Shown piece after piece: positions 11,509 to 22,682 of a stretch of DNA of 64,000 nucleotides (position 1 is its first letter; each line of letters starts with the position of its first letter). The DNA lies in contig CM056999.1 of assembly GCA_029891345.1 (NCBI GenBank), forward strand, positions 29,051,418 to 29,115,417, given 5' to 3'. This DNA is from Dryococelus australis (taxonomy: Eukaryota; Arthropoda; Insecta; Phasmatodea; Phasmatidae). The position numbers and the translations under genes are program-made. The notes under the pieces were generated by a model, which saw nothing but the letters and a program-made list of their open reading frames with translations, searched no databases and was not told where the DNA came from.

Positions 11509-13451
11509 TGACGCTAGCCTGGGTTGGACCATGGAGGGAATATAGGTTATGTGGATAGGTGATGTCAAAAAACTGAAGTTCCCCGTGGGTGCCAGTGCTC
11601 AGTAAGTGGTAGAGCATGATGTCAATGTGATCTCACTGCCGTTCGGCCAACGACCAGTTGGCCTTCCCCCAGTGGTCCACATCTTGCAGGTTATGTACCA
11701 TTGAACATATTTAAATACACCCCATTACTCTCTGGTCTATAGAGGGCTATTGGAATCCTATATAAGCCAATACATTCCCAGTGAGTTATTCTGACTACCC
11801 AATGGCATTATTTAAGACACATGTTAAAATCAGTCGACATAAAATAGGTTAAAAAACTTTGAAGCAGTTAGTGCAATAAAGATGCAGGCTTCTTACAGTC
11901 ATATAATTTATTGCATTTCACTTCCCCAATGGGCACTTACATTCTCTATTCCGTCGATATAGCCTGGCAGACTCTTATACTAAAAAGATGGCCGTAGGGC
12001 CTACATGGTTATTATTGTGTTAAACATTGGTCGTATAAGTGAGGCAATGAGTGAGGCAATGATGCCTCACCGATGAGTGAGGCAACACATACTCTGGGCG
12101 AGAAAAAGACAAAAGTTACCATTAAACTAAAATTAAGTGACTGAAATTACATTATGATTATTTACAAAGTTGATGTGCCCACAACACCACGATGAGGTCG
12201 TCACCTCACAAGACTCAAGATGCTTCTAATTGTACACTTGGTGCGGAGCTCATTCGCTGTCTGAGACTTCCAGCAACCAAATTACGTGAAGTGTTGAAAA
12301 CATTTTGAAACTAATTAAAAGGAAGGCGTTTGAATACTGCATTGCCAATGGGATGAGAGCTCTAATAAACCTTCATCAACACAGCACAAATGAATACATT
12401 AAAAATATAAAAATAATTAATACACTTCAACTATGCTATGCTGCCATAGCATCATAACCTCACTTTATGCATGTGGAAAAACAATGTAATCTCTTTCTAG
12501 TTCCTTTCCCCAAAAAATTTCATTAAGTCCTTATTTATTTTACCGTGGATAATTAATCTGAGTTAATATTTAAAATTACGAGTGTCTATTTGCACACGTG
12601 GTCATGCACACCCGTTTGCTTTGGGGCATGGTTGTGGAATGCAAGCCAAAATGGTAGTATTGCCATACTGACAGTACAGCCTTTACTGGATGAAAAATAT
12701 ATACATAAGAATTTTAAATAACTTTTCCTTGACACAAATACTACGTAAATAATAATTTTGAATATTATGTTACATAACACGTGCCACAATTGCCCTGCGT
12801 GTGGCCATTTGAAATTCATACAAGATGGTGCCTCGAATGCACAATCTGTCAAAACAAATCATTAAAATTAACACAAACCTGAATTGCACTAAAATTGACT
12901 AATCATACTAACATGGCACTAGGAGAATACTTGTCTCGTACTTACATGATGAGTAGGTACACAGGAGATTAAAACACTTTTGACATGATACTTCGCGAAT
13001 ATTAATATACACACAAAAATGATAACAATTAAACATCAACATTAGCACATGGTGTGTGTATGCATGCTTGTCGCTTAGAATATTATGATGTGTTAAAAAT
13101 AATATGCATATGACATATTAAAGCATGGAATTGTCCACAATACAGAATAAAACACAACATGACACAAAAAATGTTTCACTGAATAATATCCTTAACCTAC
13201 CAGAACACTTGCATGTGGCATTGCAGCAATACAATATACAGTACAACATACAGGATGAATATACAGTACACTCACACTCTCATAGGCAAATAAAAAGTCC
13301 ATGAAAAATACACTTTCTACACTTTCTTGCTTAATGCTGAACTCAACAGATGCACACGTGGCTCTGGTCCGGTGTCGCAGGTGCTGCTTCATGACGATGT
13401 GATGCATTCTCACATTTTAGCGGGCACGATGTTGAGAATGGCCTAATGTCA
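11509..13451 (-). repeat. 5' LTR of element B
   Basis: Starts TGACGCTAGC next to the primer-binding site and ends ...TGTCA at 13451, where sequence related to a different LTR begins. The right part (12875-13451) matches 7690-8299. The left part has no clear partner in the window. Length about 1.9 kb if both boundaries are right, which is long for a Gypsy LTR, so a nested insertion is possible. Confidence 0.55.
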
Positions 13452-13920
13452 AGTTTCTGTCAACGTCAGCATAAACATTACAACTTCAGTGATTTTATAT
13501 TTTGCTTTATTGAAAGTGTTTATTGCCTGTTTAGAAGTTCCCTTGATTCTGTTTTTATGATTCGCTAAACACTTTTGCCAAATATTAACGGATGACTAGG
13601 ATCCATATTGCCCATGTGGTCGGTACTTTGTACTGTAATAGTTAAGTGTATTCAATTGAAATTTTGCTATTCATGTGGTGTAGGTTACTTTATTATGGCG
13701 CTAATTTTAAGATATGTGGAACTCCATAAATCACTCGATAAAATAAATTACGCATTGTGGTGTTAAAAAGCACTGCATGAACTTACGTGACTTTGTCGGT
13801 GGCTGTTGGTTTATGGTAGGTTTCGGCATAGCCAGCACTCTGGGTGACATAGTTCACTCTTGTCCTTCTAGAGAGCATGTGTATTGACAAGGGCTTGTGT
13901 GTGAGACACGGTCGAAGTCA
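13452..13920 (-). repeat. 3' LTR fragment of element C
   Basis: Aligns by eye with 22130-22560. Shared landmarks include TTGATTCTGT, the (A/C)CA(C/T)GTGGTCG string, ACTTTATTATGG and AAGGGCT(T/C)GTGTGTGAG. It ends ...AGTCA directly before the polypurine tract. The left end is truncated against the element B LTR at 13451, so one of the two inserted into or recombined with the other. Confidence 0.6.
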
Positions 13921-13922
13921 AA

Positions 13923-13932
13923 CCCCTCCCCT
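13923..13932 (-). promoter_or_regulatory. Polypurine tract of element C
   Basis: Plus-strand CCCCTCCCCT reads AGGGGAGGGG on the element's strand, two bases from the LTR terminal CA at 13919-13920. Confidence 0.65.
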
Positions 13933-13960
13933 GATGGGAAATATTTCGACCGGTACCAGT

Positions 13961-14408
13961 TCATGATGTTCCACAGCAAAGCAGTCCATGCCGGGGGCAT
14001 AGCCACAACTTGTAGTGGCGTGTTGCTATGCTCTTTTGAGGTTGTGTTACCACCATTGTGTTCTGATGTTTCTCTCGATGTGCTATCGCATTACTCTGGT
14101 AACACTGATACCTCTGTGAAATTAACTGGTGGCACTGTGGAAGGCAAAACAGGATACCAGATACGTCGCTGCTATTCCCATCACTGTCCCACTGTGATAT
14201 GCTGTCACATGCTGTGATGGGACAACTGCGGAATTCCACATTTTCTCCCACCGAAACCATATCGGGCATCAAGACGCCGGGCTTCAGTGCAGAAAGGTTC
14301 TGCTGCGCTGTTGGTAGCGGCCAGCAAATGGGCGTCCTCCCGGACTTCTGCGATGGCTGAAGATGCTCCCTCATTTGGTGTGGGACTGCCAGGCAATGGC
14401 GCAGTCAT
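13961..14408 (-). pseudogene. Pol tail of element C
   Basis: Open minus-strand stretches (14205-14408 and 13961-14374) rich in Ala, Ser and Pro, placed between the polypurine tract and the rest of pol. No motif is recognisable. The call rests on position and on similarity in composition to the tails of elements A, B and D. Confidence 0.4.
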
Positions 14409-14935
14409 GATGATGTCGGTTGGCTGCTTAGTTTCTGGCTGAACTGTTGTGCTGACTCATGACAGAGGTGCCACATTAAAAAACTGCCCACCACCTTCTG
14501 TTTTTATGACCGAACCCATATCGTGCAGCTGGGTACTGGACATGTGTGCAGTTGACTCCATTAGGGTTATGTTTTTGTTTGGTGCTCTGGGTATGCAGGT
14601 GCTGGCAGTTAGGATGGCTCTTGTTTGCAGTGCTTAAGCCATTGACATGCTACTCCATACTTGAATCTTCGTTTTGTCTGCTCCCCTATTGGGCGTCGAG
14701 ATGCCGGTCGTCGGCAGAGAGAAGCAAAGTCTGCAGTTGTGCTGCACTTGTTCTCTCTGATACAAATGAGGCAATATCTTCTTTCAACAGATCCCTATTG
14801 GGCGACAGGATGCCAGGCATCGGTTGTAAAGTTGCATACCTTGTGCTGTTCTGAGTGGTGTTTGTTGTTTGTCGGTTTTATTGAAATATTCAACCACTTC
14901 CTCCGATTCCGCTCGATCCCTATTGGGTGCAGAGA
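14263..14935. repeat. Degenerate ~20-bp motif present four times
   Basis: Variants of ATTGGGCGTCGAGATGCCGG start near 14263, 14689, 14799 and 14914. Only the short core is shared; the sequence between copies differs. On the element's strand it encodes a recurrent RPIG-type peptide, so it may be a repeat inside the variable pol tail of element C. Confidence 0.4.
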
Positions 14936-15399
14936 TGCAGGGTGTTGAGTTAGTATTTCCCAATGTCGATGCATCCAATTCAACTTGTTGAACGATGCAG
15001 GAAGGGAGTGACACGCCATTTACTCACTCTCCTGCGGCTCTGATGTCCTCACAGTGTAGTTTGACTTCCTTTTGTGCACTCACTTTTACCATGTACTTGG
15101 TACTTCTCAGCTGACTGTAAATGGGGTATGGACTACTCTACTTGGCTACTAGTATGGTGCAGAAGTTCTTATTTCCTGCCGACTGTGGATGTTCACGAAT
15201 ATACAACATTTATCCCAACTGAAGTGGTTTTGGTGGTCGCTTTGTGGTGGGTAGCCAGGATTTTATGTAGCGATCCTGGTGTATATCGTTTACATTTATT
15301 CCTGGGGATGCAGAGCTTTTTCTTATGGAATTTTACAGGCAAAAATCGACGCAAAACCTCCCTGTTCTCTCTTTTTTAGGTGACAAGATTATCGTGAAT

Positions 15400-15918
15400 A
15401 TTAATTGCCTTTGGAAGGTTTACTAACCCTGTCCCTTACCATCTCACTAACCTGTGTGTCAATGATGCTCCGGTGATATGGCATGTAATTTCTGGGTAGC
15501 TTGTACAGCGGCTCCTCATGGTTGGTTGGTATCTGGTGTTGTACTACACTGGTGCAGTTCAAAGATCCCCACACGAAAACTCATCCTTGCTTTCATTCAG
15601 AATAGTTTGTACTGGACTTTTAAATACTTTTGGCACTGTATAGTCGAAATCTAGCAAGTTGACATCTTCCAATATGGTGGGTTTGGATTATCCCAAGTTG
15701 GACACGGTTTTTCTCCAGGTCTTGTCAAAGTGGATGCGATTGCTGGAATTTTCTATAGCAACTTGCTGTTGGTTCAGCCATGATATTCCCAAGATGATGT
15801 CTTCCCTGAGCTCCAACATTATGAGTACTGGAACAGGCATAGTTTCGTCCCAGATGCTGATACTTGCTGTCGCCATGCCATAAACGTGCCTGTTTATGCC
15901 TCGCATGTAAAGTTGCAC
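15400..15918 (-). pseudogene. Protease end and RT N-terminus of element C
   Basis: Minus-strand 15688-15918 contains REDIILGISWLNQQQ, the C-terminal ILG block of the aspartic protease, followed by the protease-RT linker. Further down, near 15420-15540, another frame reads EEPLYKLPRNYMPYHRSIID, the conserved stretch just before RT motif 1 (PxR...R..ID.QV..M). Coding similarity then stops, so RT palm, thumb and RNase H are absent. Confidence 0.7.
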
Positions 15919-16456
15919 TGTTTGTTTACTGTTTCTGTACTATTCGTCTATTAACTTTATGTTAATGAAATTGTGAGATGCCACCGTGACAATAAGGGCG
16001 ACTGTTGTGTTGTTTACACTAACGGGAAAGCATAGTAAACTGTCATAGTTCTGTTAGATCTGTCCTATTTACTATGATGTTTCTGTGTTTGTTGTTGTTA
16101 CTCTGGTGATAAGGGGTGTGTCCTATATCCTTGTCCTCTATTTCCCAGCTCCTGATTCACTTTTTCCCTGCGGGTTGTGCAGTCTCTGTGTCAATTATTT
16201 TGGTCACCTGGGCAATAACTGAATGGTTGTGGCAGAGACCAGTTAGTGCAGGCTGCACGGGGTTATAGCGTGAAGGCTCTCTTGCCCCTGTGTTTTCTAC
16301 TGGTGTATACACTGCTGCTCAGCTCGCATGGCTAGTGGGTGGCGGACCATTAGGTATCCTGTTATAATTGTTTTGCCGCCTACTGTCGGGTGTGGCAGTG
16401 TTTAGAGTAGGCTGATCAGGTGGTTGCACTCATCGTTGATGTATATTTGCCATATC

Positions 16457-17005
16457 CTATGAAATTCCTGCTGCTGTCCTCACAAAATTTCCAAACCCAT
16501 GGTGAATTGTGGGCGGTAGTGCAGCTCTGTACTCGGGTAAGGTAGTGTAAATTACTGCCTCCAGCTCATCCGCAGGATGATGTGGAGGGAAAATCTGGCG
16601 ACCATGTTCACTTTCTGCCTGACAAACATCTCCAGCTCTCCATGCAGTTGTTGTCTCTCCATGAAAATAACCGCTTGTGTCTATATTGTGACAAGTGTGC
16701 TGGCGTACCATGCATTATATTTAATGACTAATTGTTCCCACGTCATTTGGTATTCCATGCTAGTTCTGCACCATGCGCGTGCATTATCTGTTAGTTGTGT
16801 GCCCACTAAATTCGGGCACTCTTCCATCGGAACCCCATATATCTGCATTCTTTGCACACACTCGTCAATTATTGCCCTAGGGTCTTCTGAGCCTTATCCT
16901 GCAAAAATGGGGAGTATTTTAACTCGGCTGGAGTTAATAGTGCTATGGCATACTGGGCTGCAGAATGGTAGGGTGCAGGGGTATGAATGCAGTGGTAGGT
17001 TGTGA
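16457..17005 (-). pseudogene. Gag remnant of element C
   Basis: The minus-strand stretch 16457-16711 contains FPPHHPADELEAVIYTTLPEYRAAL and neighbouring frames carry Gag-like text. The end at 16967-17005 matches copy 2 of the C-family leader at 22683-22722. Several stops interrupt it. No zinc knuckle was seen. Confidence 0.5.
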
Positions 17006-17009
17006 GCCA

Positions 17010-20000
17010 TCCCTTGGTGCTCCACATCAGGGGTTCAAGAAAAACAGCTCGGTCATTTCCAACTAGAGGAAAATCCTAGCTACAGGCCGCTAACATAAGC
17101 ACCAAGGTGCACCAGACGAGAACATGAAAGGAAAAATCTCTTCCACACATACGATCTTTCAGTGCAAGACAACATTTAGTTAAAGAATGCCCAGCCCTGG
17201 AAAAATTTAATTAAATATCTAACTTCAGTTCTCTTACCTTGTTCCCCATCAGGTACACTAATGTAAAAGGGTTCTCTGCCCACTTTAGAAAACACAACAC
17301 ATTGGAACACACTCAGCAGTATATACGGTAAAACGATATGATGTAAATTTTATGAATTTACTGGGTACATATATACTATGATTCATTAAAAAAATTTAAT
17401 ATTTTGATATTCATTTGGGTTTTCTTTATTACCCTCTTTTTTTCATCACACACAATGAGAACCTACAACCCAAAAAAATAAACAGTTCAAGCAATTAAGA
17501 GGTTGAGCCTCTCATACTGTGTATTATTTGTATTTTGTTGGTTTATAACGAAAGTTAATTATAAATTTGTAATATCAAAATGTTTGCCTGAATGCATCAA
17601 CACTTTGACTGCAAATACCTTTATGTGCCGACAACAGGCATCGAATATATTTTAAAAAGAAATAAACATATTCCAGTTCTACATTAGCTGATTCCATGAT
17701 TACAGCGGTAAATATATTCAGTAAAGCTGCTAAATGTATTCAAAACATCTTGAGAGAAATTAAAGTGCAGTCTCTTTCGTCTGCACTCATGCAGCAAGCA
17801 AGTTATCACATTTTCACATGCCAAAAATTTTTAAAAGGTATGATCGAAAAGGGAGAAAGTTGGCAGTCGGGCAGCTACACACAACTCGTAGTTTAATTCA
17901 TGGTATGGGCATCGGTCCCATCACTTGAAAGCAAGAACAGCTCTAGGTCACATCACATCAAAATGGTTAGATCGTGTAGCTGGGAAACCACACTGAACAA
18001 AAATTAAATGAGAAACAAAATTAAATGAACACGGTTTAAACAACTTACATTTACCATAAGACTCACCAAAAGGTAAGTACAAATCACTCACCTAAGCAGT
18101 GAAGTATGGCTCTTATGTCATCATAGAGTTGAAAAGTCTTGCAGTAAATTTCGAAACGAACTACATTGTGTGGAAGTTAAACTGTAGAAAACGGGGTCAG
18201 CACATTCCTCCACATACGAAAGTGACTGGACGATGTTCCCAACTCGCGACATGACCAGTCGATCGCAAATTTAAACACAATGTAATCTTAGGCCATGTTC
18301 TGTTCCTTCACAATGCGAAAAATGCGCAGTGAAGTAGTTCCGATCCCTTTTCGCAGGCACATCGGTGTACCTCCTACATCATTCTAATTCAGGCCTATCT
18401 CGCGCCTATTTTCCCAGCATCTCGCGCCTATTTTCCCTATTTTCTCAGGCCTATTTTCCCAGCACGGTGGCGGGAAAATGCCAGAAAAGTGAGAATTTGG
18501 AGCTTATCATCGGCGGCGATGGGCAAGTTTGTTGGTTTTAGGAAATGTGCGCAGTGTTTACTTTACTGAATGATTCTGAAAATAAATTATATAATACTAA
18601 TGATGAACAAACGTGATTTTGGCGATGTGAACTTGTAAGGGGTTGCGAATTTAACGAACAGTAAGTTCGTGTGTTTAGTAAATAATGTACTATTTGGTAA
18701 CTGTTACTGTAATTATTTAAATACACATGATTTAAAAAAGTCGCGCTTTCAACACTTTTGGGGTGTGTAAATAATATTTGTTTGTGAATTCAACAAGTGT
18801 AAGGCTAAATTTGACCGAATTGTGTAACATGTGTGTATTGCTGCATCTGTACAAATACGAACAGCTATTTATTGATCACGTTTTTTTTTCTAATGATGTA
18901 AAAAATTTTCGAAGTTACAATAATTTCAATGTTATTTCCATATTAGCATAATTTTCCACTGCTCCATCAAAACTATGTCGTCGAATGAAAGAAGTTAAAT
19001 AAGCCCAAAAAAGAACCCCCCACCCCACACCCTTAAAGGGGTGGATGTAAAAACAGATACTGTTTCCTTTTTCTCATTAAAAAAAACTTACCTGAACCCA
19101 AGCAAACGTAACTACGCAACTACGCGAAAATAAAAACGGTTGAAATGCCAACCTGTGACATATTTGTCTGCTGTGTGTAAGACTTTAAGGGTAATATGTA
19201 CTCATGGAGGCTGTCAAATATTTAATTTCCTATTAATTGTACTATGCCTCGTTTACATATATTACGATACTTTATCCTGTCAAATCGTACGACAGGATCG
19301 CGGGTTTACCATCGCCGTATATGTAAATGTCTTACCATTCGTAAACAAAACTCTCAAATTACGTGCCGAAATTAGAGCATGAAAGTTGATCGGATCGCAA
19401 TCGCAGCGTTAAACACACGAAGTAACGGAACAACAACTGGTGGCTATGCAGCTCGTCGTATCAGTGCAGGGAACGGAACACGGCCTTACAGAAATTACAT
19501 TTATATTTAGAAACCGAATTAAGGTAGTAGAAAAAACAAAAGGAACTAGACAAAATTAATTAAAATACAGGAATATGTCAAACAAGCACAACATATCATA
19601 GCAAACAAATTCTGTACGTTAATACCAAAAATATCGTTACTAAGGTACCAGTGGTGCCACCTATCCTAGTGGCGGACAGATACAATGAAGAAGATTTTTT
19701 TTTTTTTTTTAATACATATAATATGACAATAATTAAGTAGTTTTTTACTTCTCTTTATTGCACATACACCAAACCATAGTGGATCATTAGACTTAACATA
19801 AGGTGTAGTATAATAGAAATATACCGCCTACACAATTACACAACGGTAAAGTAAATAATTCAAACAGATTGGCTTAACGAAAACAGAAGTAAGAACATTT
19901 GGTGTTGCCATCTGAAGTGAGAAGTGGCAAAAAATAAAATACATTATATATAATATTATTAAAGAAATATTAATTAACTATTTGGCTAACAAGAGGAAAA

Positions 20001-20189
20001 CAAAATCAATAAATTTATCGGCAGAGATAATAGTTATAAGAGACAATAAAGGAAATATATATTTACTTTTGCACAGTTAAACTAAAAGAAAATTACCTCT
20101 TAAGACAAGTGTGGTGTCACGACTGGAAACAAGGAAAGATCATAAAAATGAAAAATAACTGGCTTTGCAAAGACTTAAATTGATATAAA
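17010..20189. other. AT-rich sequence without genes
   Basis: No supported coding sequence. A short tandem motif, CTCGCGCCTATTTTCCCAGC and variants, occurs about three times at 18385-18465. A T-run lies near 19697-19710. This block separates element C gag from C-family leader copy 1, so it may be an insertion into that element. Confidence 0.5.
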
Positions 20190-21023
20190 AACATTGGAAA
20201 ATAAATAGGTTAGGAGAGAGCATGATGTAGCTTGGCTCAATTGTTGTATTGGTAATTGTAGCACATTGGGTGTAGGAAGTGGTAATGGTACTGAATGTCC
20301 TAGTTTGTGCAGCTCATTTATTTCACGTGTTATCACTGTTTGCACTGTTCGTTGTGCTTTCATGTCTCTCAAGCTGATGCGATAATTTGTACAGGTCGGA
20401 CACTATGATGGTTGTTTCAGGTTTATCACATACTCACGTGTGGTAATTGTGCATTACAATTGGTGTCATCTCTGGTGGTCGTGGCAGGTATCCATTTTTC
20501 CAGTAGCATATCCACACATTTATACTCTTCACACCTATGGTTATGCAATCCCTTGTGACAATCTGGTCCACAGGTGTTGCACGGTTGCTACTTTTCCATC
20601 CCTGGACGATGCAGAACAGGTAACACATGAATTGTTCTGTCCCAACTCTGATTATTTCTGCATTGTTGAGGGATTTCAGCAGTTGTTGTCTCCAGCTACA
20701 CATGCAGGATGTCAGATAATGCTTTGGTCTTTCTCACCCATTTCTGTGTTTGTCCCACACACATGAACAATGTTTACAATGGTGATTGTCGCGGCTTGTG
20801 TGGGGGCCAGGCAAGCACATGGTCTAATCACCCCTTGCAGTACTGGTGCAGATGACTGGGAAAATTCATGGAACAGTGAAAGATGGTAAACATTACCATT
20901 AGAGTTCTTGGAACAAACCCCAGTGGTGGCGGTCTCCTCGCACTCCATGTTCGCCAAAGACAGAATATGGCAGTTCCACACTTGGTCACCCACATGGCTG
21001 CACAGTATCTAGCCATGTGGAAG

Positions 21024-21030
21024 GGCGCCA
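21024..21030 (-). promoter_or_regulatory. Primer-binding site, C family copy 1
   Basis: Plus-strand GGGCGCCA at 21023-21030 (element strand TGGCGCCC), two bases before the LTR TG at 21033. TGGCGCCC matches the 3' end expected for a tRNA-Lys primer as known for Drosophila gypsy; the tRNA identity is inference. Confidence 0.6.
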
Positions 21031-21032
21031 GT

Positions 21033-22560
21033 TGACGGACAGGATATTGGCATCCACAAAGCAAGTCCGATTTGGCCCATGTTGGGTTCTAATTGATGCC
21101 AGCAGGGTATTGCTGCTGTTAAACCCAAGTGCAGGTATGCTGGTTTGTTTCTGGGGGGGGAGTGGTCACATTGTCTCCTCGAATGTAAGTTATTATATCT
21201 GGTGGGTGTCAGCTAACCAAAAAAGGTTAATCTGCTCAGGTTAAAACGAGATTCTTGATGTGGGCCATGGGCGAAAAGCCAGGGCTAAAATACCCTGTGT
21301 ACCCTGGTGTCTGAATAAGGAGATGTTGTGTGACTGCTGCAGACTTTCACTAATTACAATACACAAACACTCAAGTTGGGTGGTCAAACCCACTTGCTTT
21401 AAGAGTGTTTTCACTTTGTTTTCCACGTTGAAAATAATTCACAGACATGTGGCAATGGGTCGCCCATCATAATATTATAAAATATACGGGCATGTGGCAT
21501 GATGCCCTGCACTGGCTAATGCTGCAAAATAGTGTAGGTGCCATGAAAGAAGAAATTAAATATTTAATATACCAGAGGGTCCATGAGTCTTCTTCGGTTT
21601 GGAGACATGCTTGGAGGTGCACGAATTAAAGAAAATGTTCCGGTTAACTTTAAAGTCTATTGTAACTAACTGACCACCACAAAGAGTTATTTTGTCTGCA
21701 AGCCTCGAGATACACGACCTGCCCTAATGCCTGTAAAACCAAGCCTAAAGAAGATGGAATGGCATCGGGGACACCTTGGTGCCGACGCCGTGCTAAAACA
21801 GAAAATCTCTTGCAAAAATAATGACTCAAATGATATGTGACACAACACTGAATGATACATACAAGAAATTGCATGGCATCCAGTACCCCTGAAAATTCAA
21901 TAAACAAAACATATAAAATTATTGAGCAGCTGAATTTTATATGAAAATTATTTTCGTTGAATATTTCTCTCTGTTTCAATTACATAAATTCACTTATGCA
22001 TTTAAAGGGAAAAGTACTGTATTAATTTGTGGCAATACAAATTAATATTTTAGTTCTGAAAAATATTCCAAGTAAATTTTGTGTCGTGCGGTTCGAAGAG
22101 TTCGCATCTTACTGTAAGCAACTATGTGACAGTTCCAGGGATTTAATATTTTGCTTTATTAAAATGGCTACTTACCTGTCAAAATGTTCCCTTGATTCTG
22201 TGTTTATGATGTATAAACCCTTTTGCATAATATTAACAGATGGCTAAGATTCATGTGTCCACGTGGTCGCTACTTGGCACTGTAATAGCTGCATGAATAC
22301 AATTGAGATTTTGCTATATTATTTTGCTGGGGGTTACTTTATTATGGGACTAATTTTAAGATTCGTAACACTGCATAAATTACTCGTTAAATAATTAATC
22401 CCTTGTGGCATTAAAAAGTACTGCACAAACTCAGATCTCTTCATCGGTGGCTGTTAGCCTGCAGGTCATACTCTGCATCATGTAGTTCTCTCTGGTCCCA
22501 CTAGATAGCTCGTGGGTCAACAAGGGCTCGTGTGTGAGCGGCAATAGGTGTCGATCGCTC
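21033..22560 (-). repeat. 5' LTR, C family copy 1
   Basis: Begins TGACGGACAGG beside the primer-binding site. The right part matches the element C 3' LTR fragment (13452-13920), and the remainder matches 23770-24905. Length about 1.53 kb. The right end is approximate; no polypurine tract follows it. Confidence 0.6.
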
Positions 22561-22682
22561 GAGTGTCCGCAACATTAGCAACTAGATTTCAATTTAAAAA
22601 AAAAAACAGTGCTGGGCCCCCACATAAAGTATTACCTACTTTTTTTTCCCCTAAATGCAACCACATTCCTTTGATTAATGGT

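Larger units (their letters stand above)
7690..13451 (-). mobile_element. Element B: Gypsy retrotransposon remnant with LTR pair
   Basis: Minus-strand layout from high to low coordinate: 5' LTR (11509-13451), primer-binding site (11500-11506), leader/gag-like region (about 9770-11204), integrase tail (8638-9560), polypurine tract (8304-8314) and 3' LTR (right part 7690-8299). The right-hand 570-600 bp of the two LTRs align well by eye, with matches such as CTTAACCTACCAGAACACT and GAAAAATACACTTTCTACAC. Protease, RT and most of integrase are missing, so it is an internal-deletion copy. Confidence 0.7.
13452..17010 (-). mobile_element. Element C: Gypsy retrotransposon remnant abutting element B
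   Basis: From low to high plus coordinates: 3' LTR fragment (13452-13920), polypurine tract (13923-13932), pol tail (13961-14408), unassigned sequence, protease with RT start (15400-15918) and gag (16457-17005). RT core, RNase H and the integrase core are missing. At 16967-17005 the gag text matches 22683-22722, where the same family continues into its leader, so element C was broken at about 17010. Confidence 0.65.
20190..22560 (-). mobile_element. C-family gag-leader plus 5' LTR, copy 1
   Basis: This segment and 22683-24905 are diverged direct copies. Shared blocks include GCACATTGGGT(G/T)TAGGA, ATGTCTCTCAAGC, GGACAGGATATTG(G/A)CATCC, TGTGGGCC(A/C)TGG and TTTAAAGTCTATTG(T/G)AACT. Offsets between copies grow from about 2473 to 2860 bp because of indels. 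Internal (leader or early gag) sequence runs to about 21022, then comes the primer-binding site and the LTR. Remaining open frames carry no motif. Confidence 0.65.

Noticed and set aside
17696..17896. 66-codon plus-strand open frame as a host exon
   Set aside because: No splice signals or motifs; length expected by chance in this composition.
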